Part shown: positions 22,801 through 34,300 of the stretch, piece after piece
Position numbering within the stretch: position 1 is the stretch's first letter
Layout: every line of letters begins with the position of its first letter
NCBI GenBank assembly: GCA_025345505.1
Contig: JANVCC010000120.1
Span: 6,365,651 to 6,429,650 of the forward strand
Reading direction: 5' to 3'
DNA from: Todiramphus chloris collaris
Lineage: Eukaryota; Chordata; Aves; Coraciiformes; Alcedinidae
DNA: 64,000 nucleotides
The notes under the pieces: model-generated
Seen by the model: only the letters and a program-made list of their open reading frames with translations
The model's database searches: none
What the model was told of the DNA's origin: nothing
Translations under genes and position numbers: made by a program

Positions 22801-25800
22801 TTTATTTCTTTTTCTTTTCCTAAAGCTGAGTAACCCAGCACGGACCCGCTGCTTGGAACAGCCGGCAGAACTTCCGACAGCAGTGGGGCCCTCGGGATAA
22901 ACCACCTCGCCGTCAATAAACTCCGATTCTTTCCCCACTATATAACAATGCAAATGTAATAAATTCTTCCCCGCTCCAGTTGTTCCTCGATCCCTGATGA
23001 ATTCAGAACTGGGCCAGCAGTGAATGCACAACTGCAGCTGCTAGCACAGCTCCACGGGAAGGTCGGGTTATTGCCAGGTCGCTATCAGCGACGCTGGTGA
23101 TGGGGCCTGACTCTTCCCTGAGCCGCTTAAACGTCGCTGCCGGAATCGGAGGGGTGACAGGAGTCTAATCTCTTTTCCCCAACCCTCGACTCTCTCTGTC
23201 ACAGGAACTCCGAAATGTGTGGTTCTTCCTCTTGTTTTGCAGTCGGTTGTGGAAATGCCGCAGTGAGTAAGTGGCGTAAATCATTGCCGCGATAACGCCA
23301 GCAGCATCCAGTGTCAAACGGTGCTGAAGTGCTGGGGCTCCTTCAGCTCGGCCCAGGGAGGGGTACGTGTGCGGGTGAAGCAAGTGCTCAAGGCTCTTTC
23401 GAGCAGCCGAGGAGTGGCAAGCAGCAGGACTGGGGCTTGGGAAGGTCTCCCTACCTCCCTGCCGTTCTCCCCCCATCCCTGGGAGCTGCTCAAGCAGGCT
23501 GCCAAGGGTTCATCTGTGTCCTGGTGGGTGCCCTGATCACCTTCTCCACGGGCTGGCTCTGTAACTGCGTTTTCTGGTAGCCCTTGATGGCTTTCTCCAT
23601 CTCCAGTTGCTTGTTGACTGTTTGTTGCCCCTGTGCCTCTGCTCTGTGCCCAGCACAGCAGGGTCTTGATTTCACAAGGGGCTTTTTAGATCCCCTGGAA
23701 TGCAGATAACGGGGCGACAGCCCGGGGTGGCCAGTTTACGGCAGCTGAGGGCTGGGATCTTTTCTTTTTGCTGGACTGCAGTAAGAATAAGTATTGATTC
23801 TCATCTATCGGGCAACAGGCAAAGCTGGGTATTGTCTTTAATTAAAGACTTTGAAAGAAGGACTTGTAAGGTGATCAATATTTATTAGGACAGGGTAATC
23901 TTATTTTGACTTTTAAACTCAGTGGATTTGATATACGTTATCACCGGGGCTGTAAATGTGTGGTAGTGAGAGGTGCTTTTCACTGGGTAACATCTTTTAT
24001 GATAACCCGAAGCCTAGCTCCAGTTTAATGGCAAAATATATCAAGCTATTTTTCTCCTGTTCCTACTAACTCTTCCTTATTCTTTCTAAAAAGAAACTCT
24101 GTGAAGGAGAAATTGAGCAGAGGGGTTACGGATTGCTATCTACTGCCTTGTGCCAAAAGAAAATCTACTAACATGGGGTAATACAAGAACAACTCGTATT
24201 TAATGGATTTAATCAGAAGTGCTTTACAGGTAGGACTGGATGAAAAATAAAGTGTGACTTCAATACCGATACAGAATCAATCCCTTTAGGTCCATCTACT
24301 TTTTACTTACACTTTATTCATCCCTATTGCATGTGAAGTCTCCTGTGGTATGTGAAGATCTCAGTTTCCCCTCAGATTAAAGGCAAGGCTTCTCTTTGGG
24401 TAGTGTTTCCTACTAATGGATAAAGGGAAGAAGGAATGGGTACCAGTATGGAACAGTTGGTCCCTGCAGCGACAGCGCACTAGATTTTCTTTTGACGTGT
24501 CCTCCTACGGAGTGACTTTTTTTAATCCAGAGTCCTGGCTCTTGACCTGATTTTCTACTCCACAGTATCTCCTGTGGTCACTGACATCTAAGTTTGTGAA
24601 GATGTTGCTATTCTAGTCCCCCTGACTGGGTATAATGAACGCTGGGCAGAGTAGTGGAGAATGGAAGTTCTGAACTGGACCTTCAGTCAATGTAAACCGG
24701 TGAAGCTTCAGAGATCATAGGTCATTCTGGATGGTTCCTTGAGCAGCATGTTCTTAAAAGTTTCCCGTTGTGGAAAACGTAGGAGCTCCCTACGTGAAGG
24801 TGAAATGGTAAATAAAATGCAGGCATGCTGAAACAAAAGGTTCATACTGTATCGTCCAGGAGAGAAGGAGGTAGACTTTGTTACCTGAATGATTCTCAAT
24901 CTCTGGGCTGTCCCTCGATGATTTGTCTGCTCTTGAGCATCCTGAGAGTGTTCCCTCCAGCCTAACCATCCATCTCCCAGCCGGAGACCCTGGGGACACG
25001 CATGGGTTCAGCCCATGGCAGCATCCGGGAGATGCGCTGGAATGGCAATGGAACTTTCCCTTCAGGTGCAATATCTGCATTCTGGATTTTCGCTTTGATC
25101 CATCCGCTGAGAAGGTCTGAGGGCAGGGAATACGGGTTGTGCGCCGCGTTGGCTTAGCCACAGCCAGTAATCCTCCGGGAAGGGCAGCGAGCGCAAACTA
25201 CACGCTTAACTGCGGACAGACCTCCCGATGCCTAACGAGCGATGACTAGCAACGGCTCCTTGCCCTCCTCTTTAGCTCCGAGAGAATTAATCTCAACCGA
25301 CGCTCTTTGTTTTGCCAACCCAGAGCCCAGGCTGAACTTTGGCTCGGAGCGCGTGTTCCCGCAGTGTCACCGGCAGACCTGGCTAATTTGTGTAACAAAG
25401 AGTTTACTCACCCAGAAATGCGGGTTCTGAGTGGGAGGAGGCAAAGCCGCGTGTGAATTTGGGTCAGGTTCAGCAAACGTTTTCTGCCAAAAAAAGAAAT
25501 AAAAACAAATCTCTCCCTTTATTGCTTTTCCAGATAATCACAATATTTCATTTTATATTTCCCTGGCAGCAGCGAAGTAAAAATACAATTTGGAATTAAC
25601 ATTTTCTTTTCGCTTGGGAGTATCCCACGCTGAAAAACACAGATGAGCGGCGACATTTGCCCACGTGAAATATTTTATTTAACAAAGCGCGTTGTTTTTC
25701 ACAGGAAAATACCTGCCGGGTTCTGGTGCAGATGGGCACCTGTGTTCCTCCCTCCTCAGCTGGACTGGCTGATGCAAGGCTGCCTTCTCTGTGTCGTATT

Positions 25801-26035
25801 GTTCATAGAAAATAAAAGCCAGCAGATGGTGCTGGAGAATATGCACCCTGGCTGCTGGAGGTACCGCTCGCTGGGCTGGGCTGCACGCAGCCCAGGGGGT
25901 CCCGGAGCAAGAGGCCTCACACAGCTGAGCTGTAGCTGGGCAAGGATGCGTGGAGGGGGATAGGAGGGGACCTGGGCATCTTGAGACCTGTTGCTGCCGG
26001 TGTAGCACATGTTGGTGCTTGCCCGTGACAGGCTG
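19819..26035. other. Non-coding stretch, no gene seen
   Basis: About 6 kb without a supportable gene. A short plus-strand frame at 20043-20243 (66 codons) starts at an ATG in the near-ideal GCCATGG context and reads MEEKSSAQGELRALFGQAIK at its start, but no homologue is known to me. 22790-22830 is T-rich, an ATGCAAAT octamer is at 22948-22955, and 23880-24330 is AT-rich. Nothing else is identifiable. Confidence 0.5.
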
Positions 26036-26077
26036 AAGGTGGGCAGAAGGTGGGCAGAATGTGGGCAGAAGGTGTGG
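26036..26077. repeat. 11-bp tandem repeat
   Basis: AAGGTGGGCAG at 26036-26046 and 26047-26057, AATGTGGGCAG at 26058-26068, then a partial AAGGTGTGG. Confidence 0.9.
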
Positions 26078-28658
26078 TTTCACAGCATCTCTCCCTCCCC
26101 AGTTCCCGTTCCTGCTCCTCCAGTTGCAGTGTTGTCGGCTGGCAGTTGCACACTCAGTGGGTTCAGGCTTTTAGCAGAGACCTGCCAGGGTGAACTGCTG
26201 TGGTACTCGACTGGCCTTAAGATTTCATTTTATATTTTCGATAAAGACTTTAGATTTTTTTTTTTTTTCCTCTCTTTTCTTTTCTGGCTTGTAAATGCCT
26301 AAGGAAACGAGTGATGGAGGGAGCTGTCTGTAGCTCTTGTTTTCATCCAGTGGGGCCAAGAAGGTTGGGGTTTTTGTTGTAGCAGAAGTGCCCCATGGGC
26401 TCTCCGGGGTCCCTAATCCCTGAGGACTCCAACTCATAACTGCCCTGCGAGGCAGTGGGGATCTGCTCTGGAACCGCCGGGCTGGCCGTGCTCCCGCTGC
26501 TGCGCTTTCGGGGGAGTCGCTCCAGATTTACGATGGCAGATCAGAGAGCAGAGCCTCCCCTTGTCCCCTGTGCCAGGGCTCGGGAGAGGCAGCCAGCACC
26601 TGCTGACACTTCCCATCCCGACAGCTCGTCACAGAGAGCTGCGCTGCCAGACTGAGAAGTGTCTCCCCCCCCGCCTCATTTCCAGCCCGAGAAGGGAGAT
26701 GGAAGCCTGCTCCATCCGCTCCTTTATGTGTGAATTGAGCACAGAGGGAACGGGAAGCCGTAGAAACATCTGTCCTGTTCCCCTGCCTTCGCTGGGGAGA
26801 CGCGGGGGCTGCGCGGCAGCGTATGGATGCTCTCGCCTTCCGGGCGCCTTTGGGACGCGGGGGGGCTCGGCGCAAATAAAGCCCCTGATGTCACACTGCA
26901 GGATGAAGCAACCACTCTCTTTCCTTCCCATGCTTGCCCGCTTCCCAGACTGTCAACATTCACAGTTTCTGAAGGCTTGAAGGTTTGCAAAGGTGAAGGA
27001 TGGAAAAAAAAAAATAAAAATAATCTTCTGCTCGTATGTTGGGGTGCCCGGGGGCCCTGGGTGCTGCTGGCTGGTGGCACTGCGGTGCCATCGCGTCCGA
27101 CTTGGGCGATAAACTCGCGCTGCTGCCCGAGGGGTACGGGGCAAAAGGAGGTGTCTGTCTGCCCTTGCACCTCTGAGCCGTATACGTCTGCGTGTGCATA
27201 CGTATCTGTGCACACCCATCACGTGTAAGGGCTGTGGGGCTGGATCTCAAGCTGTGCCCGGCGCGTTTGCTGGGGCTTTGAGGCTTTGCACGTGCTTGTG
27301 AACGTTTACGCAGAAGGGAAACTGGACGGTGTGAATGTGTGAGCACTCACCCTACGGGCAATGCTCCGGGGGAGAAGCTTTAACTTGCTGCGTTTGTGGG
27401 GATCAGAGATCACTTACCTGGCATGAGTCTACCAGGCAGCATCAGTTTTGTTTAGTCCTGCTCTTTTGGTTCATATCTTTCTAAACCATATCCTCCAAGG
27501 GGAAATATTAACTTGTCTAGACCAGGGTACGGTATATTGGCCAGTTCATCTCTCGGGAGGGTTCGTGCTTTCCACAGGCAGAGCTCAGAGATGGACGCAG
27601 TGTGTGTGGATTTAGCGAGGCTGTTAAAATCCATCTACTTGATTTCCTACCGTCGGTGCCTTTAGCAATGAGCCAGAGAGGTGCAGGTTTGGAAATACCC
27701 GCTCCTACCAATTTCATCTTCTCTAGACAGGTTGCCCACAGTGCCTTTCCCAGGAGTGCACTGAAATACATTTCAGGTTGCCTCCTGCCACTCCGGATAG
27801 CTTATCTTGTAGCTATTGCAGGCCGAGTATTTTCTGCAAGCTGGAAGCTGCTTGCCCCTCCTTGCTCACCTGAAGCGCTTTCTCCCTTTCCTCCTGGTTT
27901 ATGCAATTTGTGTCTCCCTCCATCCCTCCCCAGACCAAGAGCTTTGGGGGGCCTCCTTCCTCTCACCAGAGCGCAGTTCTTTTGCAGTGACAGAGCCTCC
28001 GTGGAGATGTGAAATTACCAAATAACTTTACTTATTCTGCTGGTATATTCTGCTGCAGCAGAGCCTCTTGCCGTTACTTTTATAGGAAGCTTTCAGTGGC
28101 CTAATTTGCTATTCATATACATCTGTTCCACTGGAGTCTGTCATTAATCTCCTGGTATGTTTAAGTCTTCCCTCTTAGATTTGCAGCACGGCCAGTCATC
28201 ACCGAGACAACTAAATGAATACTGATACACAACAAATAGTAGGTTCCTGGGTTACCTGATGATTGTTTTCTGGCTAAACTATATATGATGCATCTTTCAC
28301 TTAAGGGAAGCAACAGATCGAGCACACGGGTAGGTCCCTCCAGCCCCATCCGAGTGCAGAGCACGGAAACAAGCACGATTCCTGGCCTCTGCGGTCCTCC
28401 TGGGTGGCCCCAAAGGTGTGACGGGCTGTGCTGCAGAGAGCAGCCTGCCTTGGCTTGGCCCTGCCTGGCCCCAGCTTCTCCAGTCATCGTTCCAACCTGA
28501 AGCACAATGCTCATCTCCTAGAAATGTGATGGCTATTAGCCAGGGCTGCAAGCGGAGCTGGGAAGTGTTCTGCTGGGACTGCAGCATATGGGTAGAAAGG
28601 GGCATTTTTTAAGGCTCTTCCTGAAGTAAGATGGAAATTAAAAAGATATTTTTGTCAC
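26078..28658. other. Non-coding stretch, no gene seen
   Basis: Contains a T-run with flanking pyrimidines (about 26251-26283), a CpG-enriched stretch at 26740-26875, and an A-rich run at 27003-27023. A consensus donor for the minus strand (complement of 27411-27418, CAG|GTAAGTGA) has no plausible open exon upstream of it. No gene is supportable. Confidence 0.5.
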
Positions 28659-28737
28659 GGGGCCAGACCCTGAGTAAGCGTAATTTGGCTCTGACGACTT
28701 CAGGGGAACGGTGCCAGTTTATACAGCTGAAGACCCA
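28659..28737. repeat. Ancient palindromic amniote repeat
   Basis: The two halves are diverged inverted copies around about 28698: the left starts GGGGCCAGACCCTGAGTAAG and the right ends TTTATACAGCTGAAGACCCA. Both resemble a word common in reptile and bird genomes (GGCCCAGATCCTCAGCTGGT and onward). The palindrome shape suggests a non-autonomous DNA-transposon fold-back remnant or an old SINE-internal motif. I cannot name it. Confidence 0.5.
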
Positions 28738-29440
28738 TCTATGATATTAAGAAAAAACAAACCTCATTTATTCCGTGTCCTTGTTGGCATCACAATCCAA
28801 CTATTAAAAAAATGAAAACAGAACAGACCAGACCTGGAGTCGCGAAGCCAGCATACATCAAGGCAGTTAAAAGGAACAGAAGAGATTCTTTGTTTCCTAT
28901 TTTTTTTTGGCCTTGGGGGGGTTCTGTTCCCATGTTCCCTTTGTAAACAGAAGGGTGAGGGAGCCTTTCTACTGCCGGAGTCCAAAAGCAGGTGGAGAAG
29001 AAAGGCTTTCTGGAAAAAAGCATAACACCATGAGATTCAGAGAACTGTTTTCACAGGGAAGGAGGCTGAACATGACTGGTGGGGCTGTATTTTCCCAGGC
29101 TGCATCTTTGAGTGCCTTGCTCCTGCAGGACCTTCCATCCCGCTGGTAACTGCCTCTGCCTTCCAGCCCTTGGGCAACTGGGAGATGGGAGCTATAATTC
29201 CCCTTCTTTTCACAGGGGGCTTTTGTCTTGGCATTAACTGTTATTTGCCAAGTGCTGTAACACTGTCAGATGAAACCTGCTAGAATGTTCTCTTTTTTTT
29301 TTAATCCCCCTGCCCCCATCCACTTCAACAAGAGGAGAGTGAGAGTCAAATGCTTCTCAGCCTCCAGGGGAGAATACAGGGCTCAGCTGGGCAGGCGTTC
29401 AACCAAACGCCGCTAGAAAAGCCATACCCGTGCACACAAA
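28738..29440. other. Non-coding stretch, no gene seen
   Basis: An A-rich patch at about 28800-28815, short T runs near 28898-28911 and a T-run at 29290-29300. No supportable frame or element. Confidence 0.5.
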
Positions 29441-29720
29441 ATTTGCTTTTACCCCCCAATCTGCTCAGTAACAGTTAATTTACAGCTCACTCCTAAACGG
29501 TGACTTTTAATACTGTTTTCTTTCCAAAGTGTTACATATAAATTTGCTGTGCCCAGAGTAAAAGCGTCTGCAGGCACAGAAATCATTATCGCCGGGCTGA
29601 CTGCTAAAGACTGATACATTTAGAGAGAAAATATATATTCTCTCCAAAGTGGAAGCTCAGATTGTAAATTAAATTTGTCAATAAATATGGAAATGGTTTC
29701 CATTTTGCTCTTCCACCCAG
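29441..29720. promoter_or_regulatory. AT-rich segment of enhancer-like texture, ending in a pyrimidine tract
   Basis: About 280 bp rich in AT words (TTAATTTACAG, TAAATTAAATTTGTC). It holds a 7-bp inverted repeat (GAGAGAA at 29623-29629, TTCTCTC at 29638-29644) over an ATATATA spacer and a second near-palindrome (ATGGAAATGGTTTCCAT, about 29687-29703). It ends in TTTTGCTCTTCCACCCAG, a good splice acceptor for the candidate exon that follows. Regulatory or intronic splice-enhancer roles are inference; conservation data would decide. Confidence 0.25.
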
Positions 29721-29914
29721 TGCTGCCGAGATTGGTTGTTCCAGTCCCGTGCCACTGGTGTGGCAGGAGAAATGGCCAGCTCCTGCCCCATCTGCTGCCG
29801 ACAGGACCCCGGTGCTGGGAGAGCTGCTGTCAGAGCTTTAGGTCAGGGTGTTAATTGTACACTCATCAGCAACAGCAACAGCGCAGCTTCCTTTGGGACA
29901 CAGTCTGGAAGAAG
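29721..29914 (+). other. Candidate internal exon, 194 bp, unknown product
   Basis: Bounded on the left by a strong acceptor (pyrimidine-rich CTCTTCCACCCAG|TG) and on the right by a consensus donor (GAAG|GTGAGT at 29911-29920). Only one of three frames is open across the whole 194 bp, and it is the phase starting exactly at the acceptor. It encodes CCRDWLFQSRATGVAGEMAS and later VNCTLISNSNSAASFGTQSG. 194 is not a multiple of three, so skipping the exon would shift a frame. I recognise no domain. The two cysteine pairs (CPICC) are reminiscent of metal-binding knuckles but too little to assign. It could be a chance combination, an alternative exon or a non-coding RNA exon. Confidence 0.25.
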
Positions 29915-32900
29915 GTGAGTGGATTTAAGGAACTCAAAAAGACCTTACGGACAAATTACCTCCCTGGGAAGGTGCGAAGGATGGAGCAAGCGACGCAGAA
30001 ACGTCAGCCTCTGGTCCTCTCATGAAAAATGGGCCTCGGGTGAAATTTCATAGGCTGGAGTCTAGTGAGAAAGTGCTCGTTTTAGCCCTGGTGGGCTCTG
30101 GGCTCCTGTTCCTGAGGCGTGTGCTGCGTGTGAACAGCGTTACCCTCCTTTGTGGGGCAGAAGTGCAGTTTGAGGAGGATGTGATGAAGAAAGGATTGTT
30201 ATAGCTTTGGATTGTCCTGTCTGCATATGGGCATATAACGTGTTCATCTACCCCTGCAGAGACAGTTCCTTGCTCAGTCTACACCAGTACAGTGGCACTG
30301 GGGTCTGTGAATCTCTCCCTTGTTCTTCCAGCTTGTGGTTTTGGCCTGGTGTCCACGTTTAAGGTGAGTGGTGGATCTGTTCCATGACGTTTGCATGGTC
30401 TTTCTGTAAGTGGAAGGGCTTCAGGAGGTTGTGTTTTTCTCTTCCCTCTCCATGTCACCTCATCTCATGTCTTCTCTGGGGGCTCTGGCTCGTGCTGCCT
30501 CAGCGTGCTGGCCAGGGAGGCAGGACCAGCGGCAGGGGTGGGGGGACTCTGCCAGGGCTGCTGCGTGGAGGAGGTGCAGAGGATGCCGAGGGCTGGTTTG
30601 CTCTGAGCTGTCCGTCTGGCAGTGGCAGGCTGGCAGTTGACAGGATGACAGACACACGTTGGCTGTCACTCCTTTGCGGTGTCTCCCGGAGGTGGAAGAG
30701 CAGTGCTGAGACACTTCAGCACTGTTAGCTCCTTCGGTTGTGTGGCTGTCGGCTCATGCTGTGTCCCTCCCCAGACCCCTCAGACACCCCAGCTTCTCAG
30801 CAGGTCTGCGGTCTTTATCAAACCACTTCTGCAGTCAGCCCAATTACTTGATTTTGAATCCTCTCCTCACCGCAAAAACCTTCCATGCCTCCTGCCCACA
30901 GCCTGTTTCTGCCTCACAGAGCCAGCCCTTTTCTCCTTCCCTACTTGTCTGCAATTCATCATCTCCTCTTGGGCCAAGGGATGTGGTTTTATTTAGGGCC
31001 AGTGCCAAACTCTCTCTGAAAGTCACCTCCTGACATCAGCGAGGCTGAGTCAGATCTGATGTAACTTCACAGGTTGGTGATGAATCTCCAGCCCTTGCAG
31101 CGCATCGCTGGGCGAGTGCTCTGAGCCAGAAGGGAGCCACGCTCGGAGGGCAGGTTCTTTGGGAAAACAAAATGAATTCCTTTTCCCCACCAGGCTGCTG
31201 CTACCAGCCAGCATCCCAGGGTGGAAGCTGCCCTCCCTCTACCAACTTCTCCCCCCTCTCTCCACGCTCTCAAATACCCAGTCAGCTGTAACGAGCCGCG
31301 CGCCAAACTCCAGGCTTTGGCTGAGAGTTAAACACCAAGAGTTAAACCCAAGCCGTGGCGTTGCAGAAGGCTCTGCTTTATCAGAGCAGTGTCAGGCTTC
31401 CCCTGGCTGCGACTGCTATCAGTAATTAGCACACCCGGCAGAGCCTGCCGCCGAGCCGGCCGCGCGCTGAACGCTGCTTTGTCATCAAAGTACAGTAGCT
31501 TGTAGCTAATTACATCCCAGCTTTATCTGGACCGGTTCTTCCTTTTAAATACACTTAATAACTCTGCCTTTGAAGGTTCTAGGCATAAAAATAACCACTT
31601 CAAATAATCTGCTGGAGACACATGCCACATTAGGTGTAGAGCTGAAGTAGGCACCTTGGATTATCTGAGCAAAATGAGAGCCCCGGGCTCCTGCTGGGCC
31701 GTGGTTGGAGAGCTGCAGTTCTGGTGAGGAAGCCAAAGTTCATGTTTCACAAGAGTCCTGTGCATACATTGTCATTAAAGATGTGAGGAAGGGAAAGTGG
31801 ACCGTGCCAAAAAAGAGCTGGGATTTGGCTTGGCAGCGCCTGACCCGAATAGGAACGCTACCAACGGAAGGGCTGAATTCATCACTAGTCCTGAGTCCTC
31901 CATGGTGTGAAGGTGATCCCTTTCTCTTCCAAAATCCCATTTAAACATTTCCAGTTGCACTGGATTCATGACTCTCGCTTCTCTCATCCTCTCCCTGAGC
32001 CTGTCAAAAGAAAGACTAAAGAAAACATTTTCTTTTCCTGATCTTGTAAGTTCCTGTGGGATGGGAAACGCCTTGGCAGAAGGAAGGGCTGCTTAGTACG
32101 GTGCTGGAAATCGGGGGAGAGACCAGGATTCGTGGCCCCAGTGCCTGTAAGAGTAACTCACCGCTGGGTCATTTAAAGAGTGGTCACTGAAGCCAGTGCT
32201 GTGAACTCTGGATACTATAACTAGGCACTAAAATATCCCATAAGGCAGGATCAATATTTTATTTATGGGGTTCTTTTTTTCATTACAGCTAAGTATTTTT
32301 TGGTGTGTATTTTTTGTTATTACTTAATCTCCCGTTGTATGGCAAGACTGTAAACTCCAGTGATACTTGGGATAGCTGGGAAGGTGCCAGTCTCCAGCAG
32401 CAGTTCCTGTGGTTGTGAGTCAGGGGGAAGGCAGAACATTCTAGAGCAATCCATGATGTACCTTGGCAGGAGGGAGGAACAGCAGAGCTGGAGGCTCCTC
32501 GGCCAAACGCGATGCCTACTGAGTGCAGTGAAAACGTCACGGCTGCAAAGCCCCGAGGAGGACGTCAACTTTGAGGCAGCAGAAGGGGAATAGATTCTGG
32601 CACTTTTAAACTACAGGTGTTAGGGGGGTTCCAGCAGTGTCGCTGGCCGTCCTCTTGGCACTGCTGCTTTCTTTCCTTTGGAACCAAAATGCAAAGGGGG
32701 GGACAGTGTGCGAAGGCTTCAGAGGACTCTTGCTCTCGAGGGGCCTCTTTTCTGTTCCGTTGGGGTAAATTCAGGGTCAGCCCCAGAACTGAAGCACGTC
32801 TCCTTATCTGTGCTGGGAGCTGGGAGCAGCTTCCATAGAGCCATCATGGGTTTCTGTCTGGCCCAGCCCTGGAAGAGCCCCTCTGCATTTACATTTTACC

Positions 32901-34231
32901 TCGGCTCTGTCAGTCTGGACTGTCTCCAAGAGGCTGCCTTGGCTTTGCTGGATAATACTTCTTTTTTTTTTTTCTCAGCCATTTCAAGTGCAATTGTTAA
33001 TGGATATCCATATAGAAAATAAAATGAGTACATTCAATGCTTGTGACAAATCAAAGCCCACCCAAGGAAGGAGTTTGGGTGTATTCCCAGGGCTGGAGCT
33101 CCTTTCTCTGTGCTGCAGCTCCCGCTCTGCCAGCTTCGTGCTGAGCCCAGCCCTGCAGAGTCCAGTCCCAAGGATGCTTTGCTGGGGTTCCTCAGGCCTG
33201 TTCTATCTGTGGCTGTTTTCCCAGCTCCTCCTTGGCTGCGAGGGTGACAAAGCCATTGGTACAGCCTCATCCTGAGCGAGCCCGTGGGCTTCCTCCATCA
33301 GCTTCCTCTCACCCGCCTCTTCATCAAACCCTAAATCTGCAGCGATTCCCAGAGGCTCCAGACCCAACCTGTTACCAGCTTCACTCCTCCCCCATAACCC
33401 TAAACCTCACAGATTTGTCTGCTCCGTTACAAGAGCAGGAGAGTGCAGAGAAATGTGTCAGTTTTCAGCTTTAAACAGAGCTGATGATTTGCACAGTTTG
33501 CAACTTGCCACAGAAGAAGATATTGTTTTGTCAACACCCATATGGTGGCTCACTCGGCTATACCGGGACACAATTAATTGTTTGAGTCTGCTGTCTATCT
33601 GTCAGAGCGCTGCAAAGAAAACTTCTGGGATACATTTTGTTTAATCTATAGTGCCTTTTGTTTGCTTCAGAATAGCGGATATCTTTTCTGGGTATTTTGT
33701 TTTGGTTGAGTTGGGTTTTTTTCCTTATCTTACTCCTTTCTAAAGCTTTAATTCCTTATAATCCGAACGGTCTCTTTCCTCTCGTTGCTGCTGATCAGTT
33801 ATCCACCAGAGATCAAATTATCTCAGATGGAAGGGCAGCAATAGATGCCCTGCGGCAGCAGAGCTGGTGCCTGCAGCACTTGGCCGGGCTGGGAGGCGAA
33901 GCGGGTCCAGCTTGAGGGCTGGGCTCATCCTGCCTCCTGTCAGCACTTACTGGAGATCCTGCCTGGCAGGGAGCTGCAGTCGGTGAGTAAAGACCTCCCG
34001 CGTGTGATTCAGCCCTGAGTCACTGGCTGGCTGGCTACAGCCTGGCCAAAGGGGGACTAAACTCCTCCAGTGATGCCTATGGGCAGCAGTGGTGCCTCCG
34101 GGGAGAGGACCACGTCCCGCTGGGCTGTGCAGCCCTGGCTTGGAGTGCTTAAGGCCCGGGAGGAGCAAAGGGCATGAGCTGAGCTGAGCTCCTGAGCTGC
34201 CAGGCAGAGCTCGGGAGGGCTGCCCACCAGC
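29915..34231. other. Non-coding stretch, no gene seen
   Basis: Holds a mini splice-bounded interval at 30332-30363 (32 bp, TTGTTCTTCCAG acceptor, TTTAAG|GTGAGT donor) lying in a longer frame open from about 30205 to 30384. A C/T-rich patch lies at 30765-30960, CpG-rich sequence at 31295-31470, a TAATTA-bearing stretch at 31421-31520 and a T-run at 32961-32972. The 72-codon frame at 33697-33915 begins with a hydrophobic signal-like stretch (MFWLSWVFFLILLLSKA) but has no support as a gene. Confidence 0.5.
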
Positions 34232-34300
34232 CCCTGCCGTGGTCCCCCCAGCATCCCTGCCATGGTCCCCCCAGCATCCCTGCCGTGGTCCCTCCAGCAT
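34232..34300. repeat. 23-bp GC-rich minisatellite, three copies
   Basis: Units at 34232-34254, 34255-34277 and 34278-34300 (CCCTGCCGTGGTCCCCCCAG then CAT), with single-base differences. The length is not a multiple of three, so each frame reads a different phase per copy. A smaller CAGCCCTATCTCCC duplication follows near 34357-34390. Confidence 0.95.

Noticed and set aside
27411-27640. Minus-strand consensus donor CAG|GTAAGTGA
   Set aside because: The frame upstream of it meets a stop before the donor and the nearest acceptor is weak.
32110-32190. Possible MIR tail (GACCAGGATTCGTGG)
   Set aside because: Single short match without the flanking boxes.
33697-33915. 72-codon plus frame with a signal-peptide-like start
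   Set aside because: Hydrophobic N-terminus comes from a T-rich stretch; no homologue known, no promoter or splice context.
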